Source of the DNA: Chlorops oryzae
Lineage: Eukaryota; Arthropoda; Insecta; Diptera; Chloropidae
DNA: 64,000 bases
Assembly (NCBI GenBank): GCA_020466095.1
Contig: CM035807.1
Location: 30,195,176-30,259,175, forward strand
Direction: 5' to 3'
In this document: positions 1 to 11,590 of the stretch, one piece after another
Numbering within the stretch: position 1 is the stretch's first letter
Layout of the letters: each line of letters begins with the position of its first letter
Program-made: the position numbers and the translations under genes
Notes under the pieces: generated by a model
What the model was told of the DNA's origin: nothing
Seen by the model: the letters and a program-made list of their open reading frames with translations, nothing else
The model's database searches: none

Positions 1-801
1 ATGCATTTACTGGCCGACGCACGTTTGGGTGATTGGATTGCCACCTGTCCGAGTTGTCGTCGACAGATATCAAAGGAAACAGTAACTCGTAATTTAGTAG
101 CGGAGATGACTGTGTCGGAATTGCTTCGCAAATGTCAATATTGTGCAAATCAGGTTCCCAACAAGTCCTTGCAACGTCATGAAACGTTTGAGTGTCAGGA
201 ACGACCAACCAATTGTAAATATTCGCGCATCGGCTGTCAATGGCGTGGTCGAAAACATGAGAAAGAGGAGCATGAAAAAGGTTGCTTGTCCCCAACAAAA
301 CCCTCCTCTGAAATTATGGCAGCAATAAAAGCTTATGACGTAAAAATTTCAGAAGAAATGAAGATCTATAATACTCTCATCGAACTCTTGAATTTCGATA
401 GTATTTCGTTCAACAATATTCGCTTGTGTCCCTATCTCAATGAAGACGTGGTCTTTTACCGCTCAGCACCTTTTTGTGCGTTTGATAATGTATGGATAGT
501 CAAAGGTTGTGTTAACAACGGTCAACGTAAACCTTATGAATCAAGTGAACGAACCATAACTTATCAACTGGTCTTAAGAACACCGAATATCAGCTGTCCG
601 ATGGACATCCATTTCCTTGCGTTGAAAGATCCGCGCTCGGACGTCGAAGTGTCTTTACAAATATATGAGCACATATTTAAGAAGGATTACGAGAAAAGTG
701 AATATTATAAACTCCCATTGGCTGATAGCTTGGATAGTAATCGCCTTTTGTCCAATAAAGTAATCAACATAAGGCTAATAATGAGCTTGCAAAGCAAATA
801 G
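1..801 (+). CDS. Zinc finger TRAF-type protein (ZTRAF1/CYHR1 family), 5' partial
   Basis: The 266 residues match the C-terminal part of the cysteine/histidine-rich protein 1 family. The start of the window holds the end of a RING-like finger (CPSCRRQIS at residues 17-25). A TRAF-type zinc-finger stretch follows, with paired motifs CQYC, HETFEC, CKY.RIGC and HEKGC at about residues 46-95. A beta-rich C-terminal region ends in NIRLIMSLQSK, the usual end of this family. The ATG at position 1 is probably an internal methionine, because the first half of the RING lies outside the window. An AATAAA lies about 20 bp after the stop. The gene converges on the EBP2 gene, with stops about 410 bp apart. 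The family is widespread and its biochemical role is poorly defined; ubiquitin-ligase activity would be a guess. Family assignment is firm, completeness is not. Confidence 0.85.
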   Translation: MHLLADARLGDWIATCPSCRRQISKETVTRNLVAEMTVSELLRKCQYCANQVPNKSLQRHETFECQERPTNCKYSRIGCQWRGRKHEKEEHEKGCLSPTKPSSEIMAAIKAYDVKISEEMKIYNTLIELLNFDSISFNNIRLCPYLNEDVVFYRSAPFCAFDNVWIVKGCVNNGQRKPYESSERTITYQLVLRTPNISCPMDIHFLALKDPRSDVEVSLQIYEHIFKKDYEKSEYYKLPLADSLDSNRLLSNKVINIRLIMSLQSK

Positions 802-1214
802 ACGTGTCTAAAATGAGAAATAAAAAAATAAAAAAAACAGGTAGCATTAAAAATTATCTGTGTATATAAAATAATAAAAACTATGCTAGCTATTCAATTA
901 AAATTTGTTTCTTTACTGCGCATCTGTCACAACTATTAACAGAATTCCACTTTGTGTGGAGATTATCTAACTTCCTTTCGTTGCCTTGGAAAACCAACTA
1001 ATCTTGTCTATAAAAGTTCCAATATCAAAGTTGAACAAATTCAGTTTTATACCTACATAACTAGAAGACCCGGCGGACTGGGCATCGCCTCCGAAGAAAC
1101 ATACAGACACAGCGGGTTGACTTTGTTTTATGCTTTGTAATGATATACATACTACTACAAAAGGTTTCTTTTTGTTTTCTCGATTTCTTAATTTATTTCA
1201 AATCATGTATTAAA
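802..1214. other. Convergent intergenic spacer
   Basis: This holds the 3' flanks of two convergent genes. AATAAA-type signals follow the ZTRAF1 stop at about 816-832. On the minus strand, TTTATT at 1192-1197 is the EBP2 polyadenylation signal. The short open frame 952-1140 starts at TTG, has no homology I recognise, and is not called. Confidence 0.6.
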
Positions 1215-2457
1215 CTATTTCTTCGACTTAGCCTTTGTTCGTCGCGATTTCCCTGGCCGACCTGCAGCTTTGCCACCTTTTTTATATTGGCGCACAGCTT
1301 CAAGGCCAGCTGAGGATCCTTTTGTGTTGCGTTTGGTACCCTTTTTCTTTCCACCAAAGCCAAACTTCTTATTTCGTTGTTTTCGTTTATCGGTGGATTG
1401 TTTCTTTTTCGATTCCAATTGTTTGGCATCCTCTAAGAAGTCAAGATTTTGAAGTTTTCCCTTGCGAAACTTCTTCAATTTGTCGAGCATTTCTTTCTTT
1501 TCCATTTCGCGTTGGACTTTCGTTTGCTTAGCAAGCATTTTTCCCATTTTACGCTGTTCTCGAATCTGCCGAATACGATCGGATTTCGCTCGACCAGCCT
1601 GCTTTGCCATCAAATTGGCACGAACTTTTTGCATATGTTCGTCAGATTTTGCCATTTCAGCAAAGTAATCGTCCGGACGACGCGTGGCTATTCCAAGATC
1701 ATGCAAACGCTTAATACCTTCTAAGACAGCTGCCTGAGCTTGGCGATGGAATAACATCTCACGTTTAAAATCGTTTAATACGGGATCTTCTTCTGGATTA
1801 ATATATGGAATTTTCGCATTGCCCTTAAACATATTTGCACGTTTCTCTTCGTGCTTCTCCATTTGAATTGCCATTTCTGGAGCTAAGGGCGCCAAGTCGT
1901 TCACCATATCCATTCGTTCAATCCATTCTAAATTCAATTTGATCTCATCACATTTTTCGAGAATTCTCGTCTTAAATAAGGAAAATCAAATTAAGCTCGA
2001 AAGGTACTTATTTCCAAAGTTAAAGTTATGCTCCGTCGTCTCCATCAACTGGTTTTCGAAAAGATCTAACGTATAAGTTTTTATTTGAGCTTATAATAAG
2101 CTCATATTTAACGATTTAGATTATTAATTTGAAGAGATAATATCCTAACAGAAAGACGAAATTATACGTTTCTTTAATCTTTCTGATTTTTGGGGTTCTT
2201 CGAATGTGCGTTGAGGAAACAACGAAGTATAACGTTCAAGGATTTTTCATGCTTACCACATCGTTTACTTTCTGTTTCTCTTGTCTTAATTCAATGTTCA
2301 GTCCAGGCTTAAGTTCTCCTTTTTCGAATGCTTCTTGCAGCTAAAACAACGAGATGATTATTAAATTACAGAGCACTAACACTTGAAGGCTTACTTCGTT
2401 GTCAGAATCTTCGGAGAAATAGTCCGATCCGGAGTGCTCCATTGCAAAATCTGTCAT
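1215..2457 (-). CDS. rRNA-processing protein EBP2 homolog
   Basis: Three exons join cleanly: complement(1215..1970, 2257..2340, 2395..2457), 300 aa, close to the usual fly length. Exon 1 begins MTDFAMEHSGSDYFSEDSDNE. Exon 2 gives LQEAFEKGELKPGLNIE. Exon 3 opens TRILEKCDEIKLNLEWIERMD, the family core, followed by LGIATRRPDDYFAEM and a long Lys/Arg-rich C-terminal tail (about residues 200-300) with nucleolar-localisation character. Introns have GTAAGC donors and AG acceptors, and all phases agree with no frameshift. EBP2 is a nucleolar factor needed for 27S pre-rRNA processing and 60S subunit assembly. The apparent TTG start near 1937 is only the end of the exon-3 open frame; the real ATG is at 2455-2457. 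The gene is divergent from zwilch, about 1.06 kb away. Confidence 0.95.
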
Positions 2458-2876
2458 CTTTCAAACAACTAACTTCCAAATATTTATGTTCAGCTAGATT
2501 CACGTGTGATAGGGATGGACTAGAATTAGTGCTGGCAGAAGCATTGATATATCGATAAATCGATGATTTTCCGGAACTAGTTCACACCATCGTGAAATAA
2601 AAATCATATGGATACGAAATGAATTTACAGAAAAAAAATGAGCGTTTTTTGTTGCACTTACTCGATAGATCGTTTTGTGCCCTATTTTGTACGTGGAAAC
2701 ACGGATATAACTCTAAAGGCGAACAAAAATAAGAATTGACGGTCAACAATTGACTAGCCAGCAAAGCACGATACATATTCTATATTAATATTTATATTTT
2801 TTTTAAAATTTTTATTTTTCAAACTTGATCAACCAAAAACGCAAGTTGCCGTTTTGACGAACACATTAAATTTGCA

Positions 2877-2947
2877 TGTTTAGCGTAATGGTTAAAACGC
2901 TGACTTACCAACCCAGAGATCAGCGGTTCGAGGTTCAGCCGAGGCGA
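2877..2947 (+). repeat. tRNA-like (SINE-type) sequence
   Basis: TAGCGTAATGG matches the pol III A-box consensus TRGYNNARNGG exactly. GGTTCGAGGTT, about 45 bp further, resembles a B box. No cloverleaf is intact, so this is a tRNA-derived repeat rather than a tRNA gene. Confidence 0.45.
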
Positions 2948-3057
2948 GAAAATTAAAAAAGAATTAAGAAAAGTAAAAGTTTTTAAAATAAAACAAAAAA
3001 GTAAACCAAAAAGAGAAAATAAACAAAACAATTAAAAAATACTTATTTTTTTTCATA

Positions 3058-3236
3058 ATAAGCAGAAATACTCCTTTTGGGAGTAATCTAGAAGTACTCC
3101 CTTTTGTACCTAAATAGCGAGTAGTTGTTTCCAATGACAGCTCAATGTTAAAAAAAGACAGTTCAAAGCATTGGTTGGCAAATTAAAAGGGAGTACTCTA
3201 AGATTACTCTAGGAGTACTTGCTTTCGCTGCTGGGG
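3058..3236. repeat. Inverted-repeat MITE, CAGCAG(C)GAA ends
   Basis: The left end AGCAGAAATACTCC mirrors the right end GGAGTACTTGCTTTCGCTGCT. The interior carries CAATGACAGCTCAATGTTAA, which recurs in part near 10925. The terminal CAGCAG motif also ends the element at 53031-53515, suggesting one family. Confidence 0.55.
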
Positions 3237-3518
3237 AAGTCTGAGAGCTGCTATTCGTACACAAGAAAAACAAGTATAAATCTATATTCGCCCATTTACG
3301 TTTGACTGGGTGAATACGCGTATTGTTACGGGTTTTAAACTACTTTAATACGTGTATTTGTTTTTGCTGGGTAGTGTAAAAGGTCTCATTCTAACCGATG
3401 GATAGTCACGATAGCCATAGGCACATTGATACTATCGATGTTGCAATCGCTAGCTTGCGAACTCTGAGCTGATTGATTCAAATTTTGAGCGTTGGAGCAA
3501 ATTTCGAATTGAACTTCA

Positions 3519-6500
3519 ATGAGTGTGATTTGCGATAATAAAGGAAGTATGGCCAACGTTTACGCTTATCTCCTCAATAAATGTAGAGGACAGTATACAG
3601 TTGCATATGTACCAGCGCCTACGTATTTCCAGAACATTATTGGCGAAAATAAGAACAAAATTGTTTTTGTTTACGTTGAGAACCGAAATAGTACTGTATC
3701 ATCTCCAGATGTATCATTGGATTTGCCAACAACAAATAACGTCGGCTTAGATCTAACTGGCAGTCCCTTAAAAGATGATTGCACGATCGATCGATCTTTG
3801 ATGAATTTGTCGATGGATCTTAAGAAAAATCCTTGGAAACCCGAAGAAGAGTTCCATACAGGTATAGCTGTTGAGAAAATACGTCAACTATTTTCGGATG
3901 AGTCTTTCCAAACGGAGAACAATGATGCAAACGGTTCAGTTTGGGGCCTTTGCAATGGGACTGATTGTGACAAAACCCTCCTATTGGAGTACGAGTTTTT
4001 GCCAGAATTCATAAGTCGAGGTGTTGTTAAATTTTCGGATTGATTTTATTAACGGAGCTTAGTTCGGTTGAGTCTTTACTTCAAAAGCACTTTACTGCTT
4101 TCATTCAAAATCGTTCAAAAGCGAAATCGGAAACCAATATTGAAAATGTCTATCTTATAAAACCGGATATGTTGATACGATGCTCATGGTCTACTACGGC
4201 TGCTTTGCCAGCTTTAATTGATTTGATTTCTTGCGATGTCGTTTTGTCCCAAACTTTTCGTTTGCGAGATTGCGGCGCTCTAACGCAATATTTAATTAAT
4301 CAATTGCGAATACTTACCTGTATTCGGGAGGATATTTTGGCTCATAAGGAAATGGAAGCTAATGGAAACATAATACAAGAGCCTCTCTATAGATGCGGAT
4401 GGTAAGTGCTTTTTGACTTTTCATTAACGTATGTATTAAGATGTCATCTTTAAATTGCAGTGGAATTGAGAGAGATGACTTAAATGAAAGCATTAAAAAA
4501 GTTATGACCGAAGTGTGTGGCTTTGTTGATTATGAAACAGGAGCGGAGATCGAAAACGATATTGAAAATATTGTTCAAAAAGCGGGATCCCGGCGATCGA
4601 GTGATTTGACCGATAAACTCTGGGATATATTAAAACGTAGGAGATAAACATTCCACTGTGATCTTTCAAATATTTTACTTATTCTTTCTGTGCTCGTTTC
4701 TTATTAGGCTGTTCTTCTTACAAGGACTTAAAAACGGCGTTCCATTTGCTATTTCAGTGTGCCGCACGTTGCAATATTGTCGTAAGTATGCAAAAAAAAG
4801 TAAAACAAATTTTAAAAAATATGTTTAATCTTTTTCATTCAATAAAAAGAACACCCCATCAAATAAGAATCGCTTAGCTGAAATTATTGCCGAAGTTTCT
4901 AACCGTCGCCTTGCTGTGCCATGTTTAACTGGTACCGAACCATTGGAACTGTTGCTGGAAATCGGCTTGGAGAAATTGTACAAAGATTACGAGTTCATAT
5001 TCATGCAGAGTAAGATATGCAGCCCAAATAGACTGAAAAATCCAAAGTAAGCAATAATAAGTTCATTAAAAAAACAAGTAAGAAAGCTAAAGTCGGTCAA
5101 GCCCGACTTTGAAATACCCAGCGTCCCGACATTATGAGCGCACTGTGTTTTGCTTCTCTATTTGTGGGCGTGGCAGCGGGAGGGCAACATAAATTATTTC
5201 CCTACACCTTTCATTCGCCTTGGTGATCCTATGTTGCGAATTTGAAGCTTCTACGCCTTTTACTTCGGAAGTTACGAAAAATCTTCATTTGTGGGCGTGG
5301 CAGTGGGCGGGCCACATAAAATTTTTTCCTACACCTTTCATTCGCCTTGGTGAACCTATGTTGCGAATTTGAAGCTTCTACGCCTTTTACTTCGGAAGTT
5401 ACTAAAATGCTCTATTTGTGGGCGTGGCAGTGGGCGGGCTTCATAAATTTTTGTTCCTACACCTTTAATTTGCCTTGGTCAACCTATGTTGCGAATTTGA
5501 ACCTTCTACGCCTTTTACTTCACAAGTTACGATAAGCCCTTATTTGTGGGCTTATTTGTGGGCGTGGCTCACGGAGGGCGGCGTCCATTTGTTGCCAGGA
5601 TATGTCCCTTTTCGTAGTTTACCAGCACACCAAATATCAATGGAATGTGTTGAGTGGTTCGCAAGTTACAAGCATTTTACTGAAAACACATTATATTCAT
5701 TTGTGGGCGTGGCAGTGGGCGGATGTCTCCCATTTTTACTTAGGATCATACTCGGATCCCGATATACCTGTGTGCCAAATTTGGACTTGAATGGTCCAGC
5801 CGTTTCGGAGGAGATCCGACCACGGACGGACGGACAGACGGACGGACGGACGGACAGACGGACATGTCTAAATCGATTCAGTTTTTGATCCTGATCATTT
5901 CTATATATATATGTCTATATCTCCGGAGCTTAGTTCTCCCTGTTACAAGATTCGCACAAAACTAATATACCCCGCTTACGCTGGGTATAAAAAGAATTTT
6001 GCGATTCTTTTGTAGTTTATTAACATATTATATATAGATACATTAAAACAGACTGTTCAAGTGACTGGAGACTGCTTTCAAAATCCCGTTGTTATTTTCA
6101 CTTGCTAAGAAGACTAATCTTCAACTTTGAACAATTTTTGACGAGCCTCTCTTTCTACTCTTTTATTTTTGGTTTCAGTCCTGTTGACGAAAGCAACACA
6201 GATAATGGGAATGATTTAACTCCAGTACGAAAATCGCTACATAATGCTAAAGCCCAGAGGGAAACAGTTACACCGCGTAAAACTTTGCTTCACCACTTCA
6301 ATGCTGGAGGGCGAAAGCCATTTGTCGACGAAATCGGATTTAAAAACAGCTTTTTCGATGAAGACGCTACTGCACTGCAAATATCCAAGCTACTTCGAAT
6401 ACATTGTACTTTAGAACACTTGCTGATGATTCAAATAAATCTTAATCTGCAGAATGGTAAGATATTTTCTAAATTGATTAATATTGTTCGAAACAAAGTG

Positions 6501-7303
6501 TTTCTTGTTGAAGATAGCATCGAAATGAATTTTAAACAAAGCTCTTTGTCTTTAACATTCCAATTCTTATGCGGAAAGAATGAGCACTGCTCATGATAAA
6601 CTACCGATGCGTTTAGTTTTTCTCAGTGTAGCTGATTATGTTTGCTGAAATTTATGAAATTAAATCGTTTCAAAGTTTCTGAGATAAATCTAGTAATTTT
6701 TTCTTAAAACACCGTATAACCATGCTTGATTTTGAATTGTTAAACCGGAGGGCAATGGTTTCTCGGATAGTCTTTTAATTACTAAGCGATCTTGATGTTT
6801 CAGTTTAAGATCTTCGTTAACAACTTTTTAATGTTTTGCAGTATACTCTGATATTTGTGAGCAATTGTTTAACAGACCTTTAAACCCACTCAACGGAAAT
6901 ATTGATGAATCTTTTATTGATGAAATGAATATAACTTTACCGTCGCATTATGTACGTGAACAATTAGAAGGGTAAGGAATAAATCGAAATGTTTGTCTTC
7001 GAAACTAAATTCAATAAATTCATATCTATTTTTTTTTTTTTAATAGAAAAATCCCTTATATGCGGCGCATAACATTTAATTCAAGTAATAAATTCCGTTC
7101 GTGTAAAACATCATTTTTTTATAGTATTGAAAACGTTTGTCCACCTGGAATAAATGATAATAGCCAAACTAGCGGTATGCTCATATTTTTTTGAAATAAT
7201 TTTAAATGTAGATTCAATTTTTATGTTTTCAGAAAAAGAAGTAACCAAGGACTGTGTTTACTATAGTTGGGTGTACCAAAAAATACGAACACGGAAGAAT
7301 TAA
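3519..7303 (+). CDS. zwilch: Kinetochore protein Zwilch (RZZ complex)
   Basis: Eight exons: 3519..4401, 4461..4636, 4708..4781, 4850..5046, 6179..6456, 6842..6971, 7047..7174, 7233..7303. The corrected product is 645 aa (human 591). The diagnostic stretch LLLEIGLEKLYKDYEF in exon 4 aligns with LLEIGLDKLKKDY of human Zwilch. KIVFVYVE near residue 48 and SSYKDLKTAFHLLFQ in exon 3 also match, and exon 5 DATALQISKLLRIH corresponds to the following helical region. Every donor is GT, every acceptor AG, and all phases agree. The only break is one missing base near 4040, where FSD|LILLTELSSVE continues in the next frame. Zwilch joins Rod and Zw10 in the RZZ complex, which recruits dynein and Mad1/Mad2 to unattached kinetochores. 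Intron 4 holds a 0.9-kb mobile element. The ATG at 3519 was chosen as the first in-frame methionine; a second, MANVYAY, lies 11 codons on. Confidence 0.92.
5074..5989 (+). mobile_element. mini-me-like element with (GTCY)n tract and internal tandem repeats
   Basis: It lies in zwilch intron 4. The left end carries a hairpin AAAGTCGG-TCAAG-CCGACTTT (5089-5113). The right end is ATACCCCGCTTACGCTGGGTATA. The interior has four imperfect copies of a unit of about 125 bp, each with TTTGTGGGCGTGGC and TTGCGAATTTGAAG, and a GACGGACGGACAGACGG tract near 5820-5862. (GTCY)n and TA-rich cores are hallmarks of the dipteran mini-me elements described as proto-microsatellite carriers. A near-identical element in reverse orientation lies at 24898-25956. 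No protein is encoded, so it is non-autonomous. Confidence 0.7.
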
Positions 7304-7495
7304 CCGAGGAAAAGAACAAATTGTTTTCTTCAATACATCAATGTTAATGAACTTTTCTATTTGAATTAAATGCATTAAAAATCGTCAATTATCCCAAATA
7401 TAATAAAATGGAAAAAAGGAATGAAGAAGTTTCGTTTTCCTGTTAGCTTAAAAAATGAATTTGTATTCACTTCAAAGGATTAAAATTTAGATTTA

Positions 7496-7853
7496 TATAT
7501 CTGTGGTCATATGGAAGACGAGCTTAATTGGACATAAGCCATAATTGAGTTAATTGCTTACGAGCTATAAGAAATTCCGGGCGCTTATGTGTGCTTGACC
7601 CGTTTTCATAAATAATAATTTATAAGGAAGTTGTTTGAATTAACTTTTTAGCTTATGTATGTATTTTGAAAAAATTTTGCTTTAGACAAGACATCTTGAG
7701 TGTACTTAATTTTGTTCACATATTCTGAATTTTCATTTAAAGTGTAAGTAAACTGAAAATATACAATCGCAAAAGGGCTTAAGTAGAAAAACTCGAATAT
7801 CTCAAAACAAGAAATTTCGACTTAAGCTACAGCTCCATATGGACAAAGATATA
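7496..7853. mobile_element. MITE, inverted CATATGG ends (copy 1)
   Basis: The left end TATCTGTGGTCATATGGA mirrors the right end TCCATATGGACAAAGATA. A second copy in opposite orientation is at 17155-17508, matching over about 350 bp, including GGGCGCTTATGTGTGCTTGA and ACATCTTGAGTGTACTTAAT. No coding capacity was seen. Confidence 0.7.
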
Positions 7854-9301
7854 ATTTAACACCTACAAATAAGCAATTAAATGGAAAGTCCTAATAAAAT
7901 ACTAAGATTTTGAAATAAATTCTTCACTGTTTATAAGAAGGAAAATCGCTTTATCCAGCTGTAAGTTCAAAAGTAATGTTTCGATTGTTTTAAATGTCAA
8001 TTTGAAATAAAAACTACATTATCTTGATCTCCCTATACATAAACACAAAAAATCGTAAATAATCCATGCTAAGGCACTCTTCTTTTCGCTTATTTTACTA
8101 ATATCTTAGAGTCAAGAATCAAAGTCGATAATAAAAGTCCAAGAATTGTTCAAATCGTTAACAGAAAAATGAATCTACCTTAAATTGTCTCAATGTTTCT
8201 CCGACACTTGCCTGATTCTGCAACAACGTTGATTGTTTGATTTTTGTTTTGACTCGCAATTCTAAACATTTCAAAAAGATTCTGCTAACAGTAGTTCTAT
8301 TTTCCAAAATTTCCATTGAATGTCGCCAATAAATAAAACATAATAAATTTCGTACCAAAAGAGAAAAGCAGAGACGTTCAAAAATAAATATTGCTCAATG
8401 TAGTACAATCCAATTAGTGATCAGACTAAGCTCCTTTTGCTTTCGTGGTACCATTTTAAATTTTCAAACGCCAGTTCCGCGGTGAATGTGCTCCCTTTCG
8501 GTTGTTTCTCGGTTGAAAAACAAACAAAAATATTTAAAATCGGAGGAAGAAATACGAATATCCTTTTTCGATTGAGGCTTTAGTTTCGCCTAACTTGACT
8601 GAAAAGTAACCTGTTTCCTTAATGTGTGCCAGCAAATAATTTAGATTATTATAAAAATGGTGCGTATTGAAATATAATTAAATAAATAAATTAACAACTT
8701 AAAATACGCTAACATATATGTATCATCAAAGTGGATTAAAAAAAAAAAAAATGGAAGGAAATGTGTTAACACAAACACACACACACACACAACGCGTGTG
8801 CACAGCTTGACGAAAGTCAAAAGAATATTGAAAAACGTGTGGATTTTAAAATAAATTGAATCCATAGAAATTCATAAGTTATTACTCATGAGTGGCTCAA
8901 TTCTTAAGTGGATGGAAAATACTTTGTTCAAATGCAAAAATACATACATATGTACATGTTTTCAACAAACATATATTATAAGTTTCCCAATAAAAGCATG
9001 GTTTAATCTAAAAAGATAAGACTATGATCCTTGGTTATTAAAATATTATATATGTGCTTTTGAGACCCAATGCTGCAATCGGCGTTAAAGGAATGAAGAA
9101 GAAGAAGAAGACAAAAGTGAAACTGTGTGCGAAACATTTTAGTTATGCTGTTAGTTTGAAAAATGAATTTTTATTCACTTCAAAGGATTAAAATTCATTT
9201 CAATACATGCATAACTTCAGGGTTTACCAATCGGCACTTAACGCGTAAAAAAATAATTATTAAAACATTACTTTTTTGCGAAGCGATAAGCCTATGATTA
9301 G

Positions 9302-9543
9302 CAGGTCTCAGATTTTGTTGCTTTTATACATTTAAAGCATACTTTATGGAGTAAAAATTTTGTTCAATTCACATAAAGTTAGGATTGAAATCAATTTTTA
9401 ACTTCAATATGAATTTTTTTGAAGTTAGAAAAGCGGTTTTAAGTTCAACGTCACTAAACTAATTCGCAAAAAGTTGCTAAGAAAAATTTTTGCCCCATAA
9501 AGTATACTTTAAATTTATAAAATTCAACAAAATCCCAGCCCTG
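9302..9543. mobile_element. hAT-type MITE, subfamily B (copy 1)
   Basis: The 242-bp element has inverted ends CAGGTCTCAGATTTTGTTG and CAACAAAATCCCAGCCCTG. It is flanked by a perfect 8-bp target duplication, ATGATTAG, at 9294-9301 and 9544-9551. An 8-bp duplication with a CAG-type terminus is the hAT signature. Confidence 0.85.
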
Positions 9544-10065
9544 ATGATTAGGGTAACAGAAAATATTTAAATTCAACACCTGGATGTATGCTATGATAAT
9601 AGGGCAGGAATTTCTGGGAATATTCAACAAATGCGATCGTATTGAACCAGTTACAATAAAATCCGCAATTTATGAATTAATGTATATGATTCTGAAAGCC
9701 CATTACTGAAAAGTGCTTGTAAAATTATGGTTGCATATGGGCATTTCCACACGGACGCGACATTTACGTGAGTAATTTGAAGTCCCGAATACATGAATGT
9801 AGTAGATAGCGCTTTTGTTTCCAATTAGCCTGCAGTAATGAGCCGGTCAATTTCCTAAGAAGGACTGGCCTTTGACCGGTCCAAATCCTACCAATCTGAA
9901 GATATTTAACAAAACGAAAAGCATTTTTGCTCCGGCTGTGCGAAGGATCGCGAGTAGCAGCACAGAAACAGCATTTGTTAGAGGAAAATCCACAAGCCAA
10001 AGAAGAGAAGGCAACACCGGCCAAAGCAGACACTCCACCTTGATTTTGGAGCAGAACTTTGGCGT

Positions 10066-10245
10066 TTACGAAAAAAAAGGAGCCCGCACTGATATCAGAT
10101 GAAAAAAAGGAACCCGCACTGATTCTGATGAAAAAAAGGAACCCGCACTGAATCGTATGAAAAAAGGAACCCGCACTGATTCTGATGAAAAAAAAGGAAC
10201 CCGCACTGAATCGTATGAAAAAAAGGAACCCGCACTTTTTAAAAA
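10066..10245. repeat. Tandem repeat, about 28-bp units
   Basis: Five or six copies of a unit close to GAACCCGCACTGATTCTGA plus GAAAAAAAG alternate between ...GATTCTGATG and ...GAATCGTATG variants. Reading frames on either strand stay open through most of it. It sits just upstream of the doubtful exon at 10382. Confidence 0.75.
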
Positions 10246-10381
10246 AAGACCACGTCGTAAAAAGACGTTTTTGAAATCCAGGAACTTTGTTTTTAAAACA
10301 GAACATGGTTCCAGATTCATTCTGATAGTACTGATAGAGGGCAACGGGATCATTGGACAGCGTTCTGCGTGTCAATTCTAG

Positions 10382-10742
10382 CACAACGAAGGCCACCTGG
10401 CAAATTTATACATTATTGCCGTTACTAAAGGATCTCAACTATTCGAATATTATTTTCCTAAATTTCGAATCGATATATAATTGCCCCGAGGATATTGTAA
10501 ACGAACCGGAAGATTTAGTTGCTAGTATAAGTTTACGTGAATTGAAAGTGATAAAAGCTCGTGCCAAAGCCGATGAGAATGAGATCTGCAATTTCAGTGG
10601 ATTTTCAAAGCAGATCATTGGCGAACAGAAACCAAATTTTATATGGCAATCGGCAAGGGATACATACGATCCGGATAAACTTACAACTGGCATACATACC
10701 TTCGGTTATATTATGGCAGTTCGCTCCATCGAATTCGGCTAG
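10382..10742 (+). CDS. Hypothetical terminal exon, unrecognised
   Basis: A plausible acceptor TTCTAG ends at 10381. The open frame after it reads THR-THR-LYS-ALA-THR-TRP-GLN... through FLNFESIYNCPEDIVNEPED and ends IMAVRSIEFG at a TAG (10740-10742). An AATAAA follows within about 20 bp. There is no upstream in-frame ATG: a stop at 10335-10337 closes the frame, so if real it is a 3' exon. The frame at about 9940-10050 also reads like Lys/Glu/Ala-rich coding sequence (NPQAKEEKATPAKADTPP) but is interrupted. It could be a fast-evolving gene with assembly errors, or a decayed one. I do not recognise a family. Confidence 0.3.
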
Positions 10743-11118
10743 CCGGCGGTCGGTAATAAACGGATTGGTTTAAGGGTAGTCTGTAAATAACACTCAACAT
10801 CAATTACATATAAGAAATTTGTTTTTTATTTTCCTTATTTGACTATCCTAAATCCAGACAAAATTACGACAATTGACCAAAAAAAAAAAAAAAAATCAAC
10901 CGTTTTGCGGACTAGTCTCTCTCCAATGACAGGCCAATGTTAAAAAGGTCAGTTGAATACATTAGAAGTAGAAATATGAGGGGACTAGTACAGGTTATAT
11001 GAAGGACTGACCGATGGCTACACTTGGATCAATCCATATTATTGCAGAGTACTTTCGTTCAGCTTGTACGGAAATTGATGTTTATCAAAATTTCTAAGCA
11101 GATCCGAAATGCCATCAC

Positions 11119-11359
11119 TAGAGCGTGTATTTTTAAGCATTTATAAATTTGAAGCATACTTTGTGGGGGGGATATTTTTTTTCTTATCACCATTTTGGAA
11201 ATAAGTAGCGAATTTGAACTTCAAGGGGATTTCCTAGCTTTGAAAAAGTCTTTAATAGGCTAAAAATCGATTTGAATCTTAACTTTATGTAAATTGAACA
11301 AATTTTTTGCCCCATAAAGTACGCTTCAATTTTATAAATGCTTAAAAATACACGCTCTA
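11119..11359. mobile_element. hAT-type MITE, subfamily A (copy 1)
   Basis: The 241-bp element has inverted ends TAGAGCGTGTATTTTTAAGC and GCTTAAAAATACACGCTCTA. A perfect 8-bp target duplication GCCATCAC lies at 11111-11118 and 11360-11367. The second copy is at 13312-13556. Confidence 0.88.
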
Positions 11360-11590
11360 GCCATCACATACACGCGGACGCGACAAAAACATTACTTCTT
11401 CTGGAAATACCCATATGCGTTGGCTTGGTTGGTTAAAGATTTCAATAGTATTTTATTGGAGGATATTGTTGATGGGACGCCTGGCTGAAAGTCAAAGTTA
11501 ATGTCAGATCAAATTGGATATAGATTTTCTGAAGAAATGAATACGCAAATAATTCTGGTTTTATTCACACTGTATATGTTTTCCAAATAG

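Larger units (their letters stand above)
2458..3518. other. Divergent intergenic region between EBP2 and zwilch
   Basis: This contains the two divergent promoters, a tRNA-like repeat (2877-2947) and an inverted-repeat MITE (about 3058-3236). ATATCGATAAATCGAT near 2548 resembles a DREF-type TATCGATA element, common in promoters of fly growth and replication genes. No TATA box or other core promoter could be assigned with confidence. Confidence 0.45.
7304..11590. other. Intergenic region, zwilch to chaoptin
   Basis: This holds the zwilch 3' flank, a CATATGG-ended MITE (7496-7853), two hAT MITEs (9302-9543 and 11119-11359), a tandem-repeat block (10066-10245), a doubtful coding stretch (10382-10742) and a CA microsatellite (about 8770-8792). 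A 60-bp dispersed motif near 7440-7490 recurs at 9140-9200. A TAGGGTAACAGAAAATATTT end at 9549 is a solo copy of the MITE end seen at 62231. I see no other genes. The chaoptin promoter and first (start-codon) exon probably lie here but could not be fixed. Confidence 0.5.

Noticed and set aside
4040..4405. Separate gene starting at 4040
   Set aside because: The frame opens with TTG and continues Zwilch sequence directly; it is the same exon after a one-base break.
3519..4647. zwilch as a pseudogene
   Set aside because: Only one base is missing; all seven introns and the rest of the frame are intact, and neighbouring conserved genes show the same type of break.
9764..10396. 210-aa minus-strand ORF with FSAGSFFF repeats
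   Set aside because: The hydrophobic repeats are the reverse reading of the 28-bp tandem repeat. No homology or gene signals; kept only as part of the repeat block.
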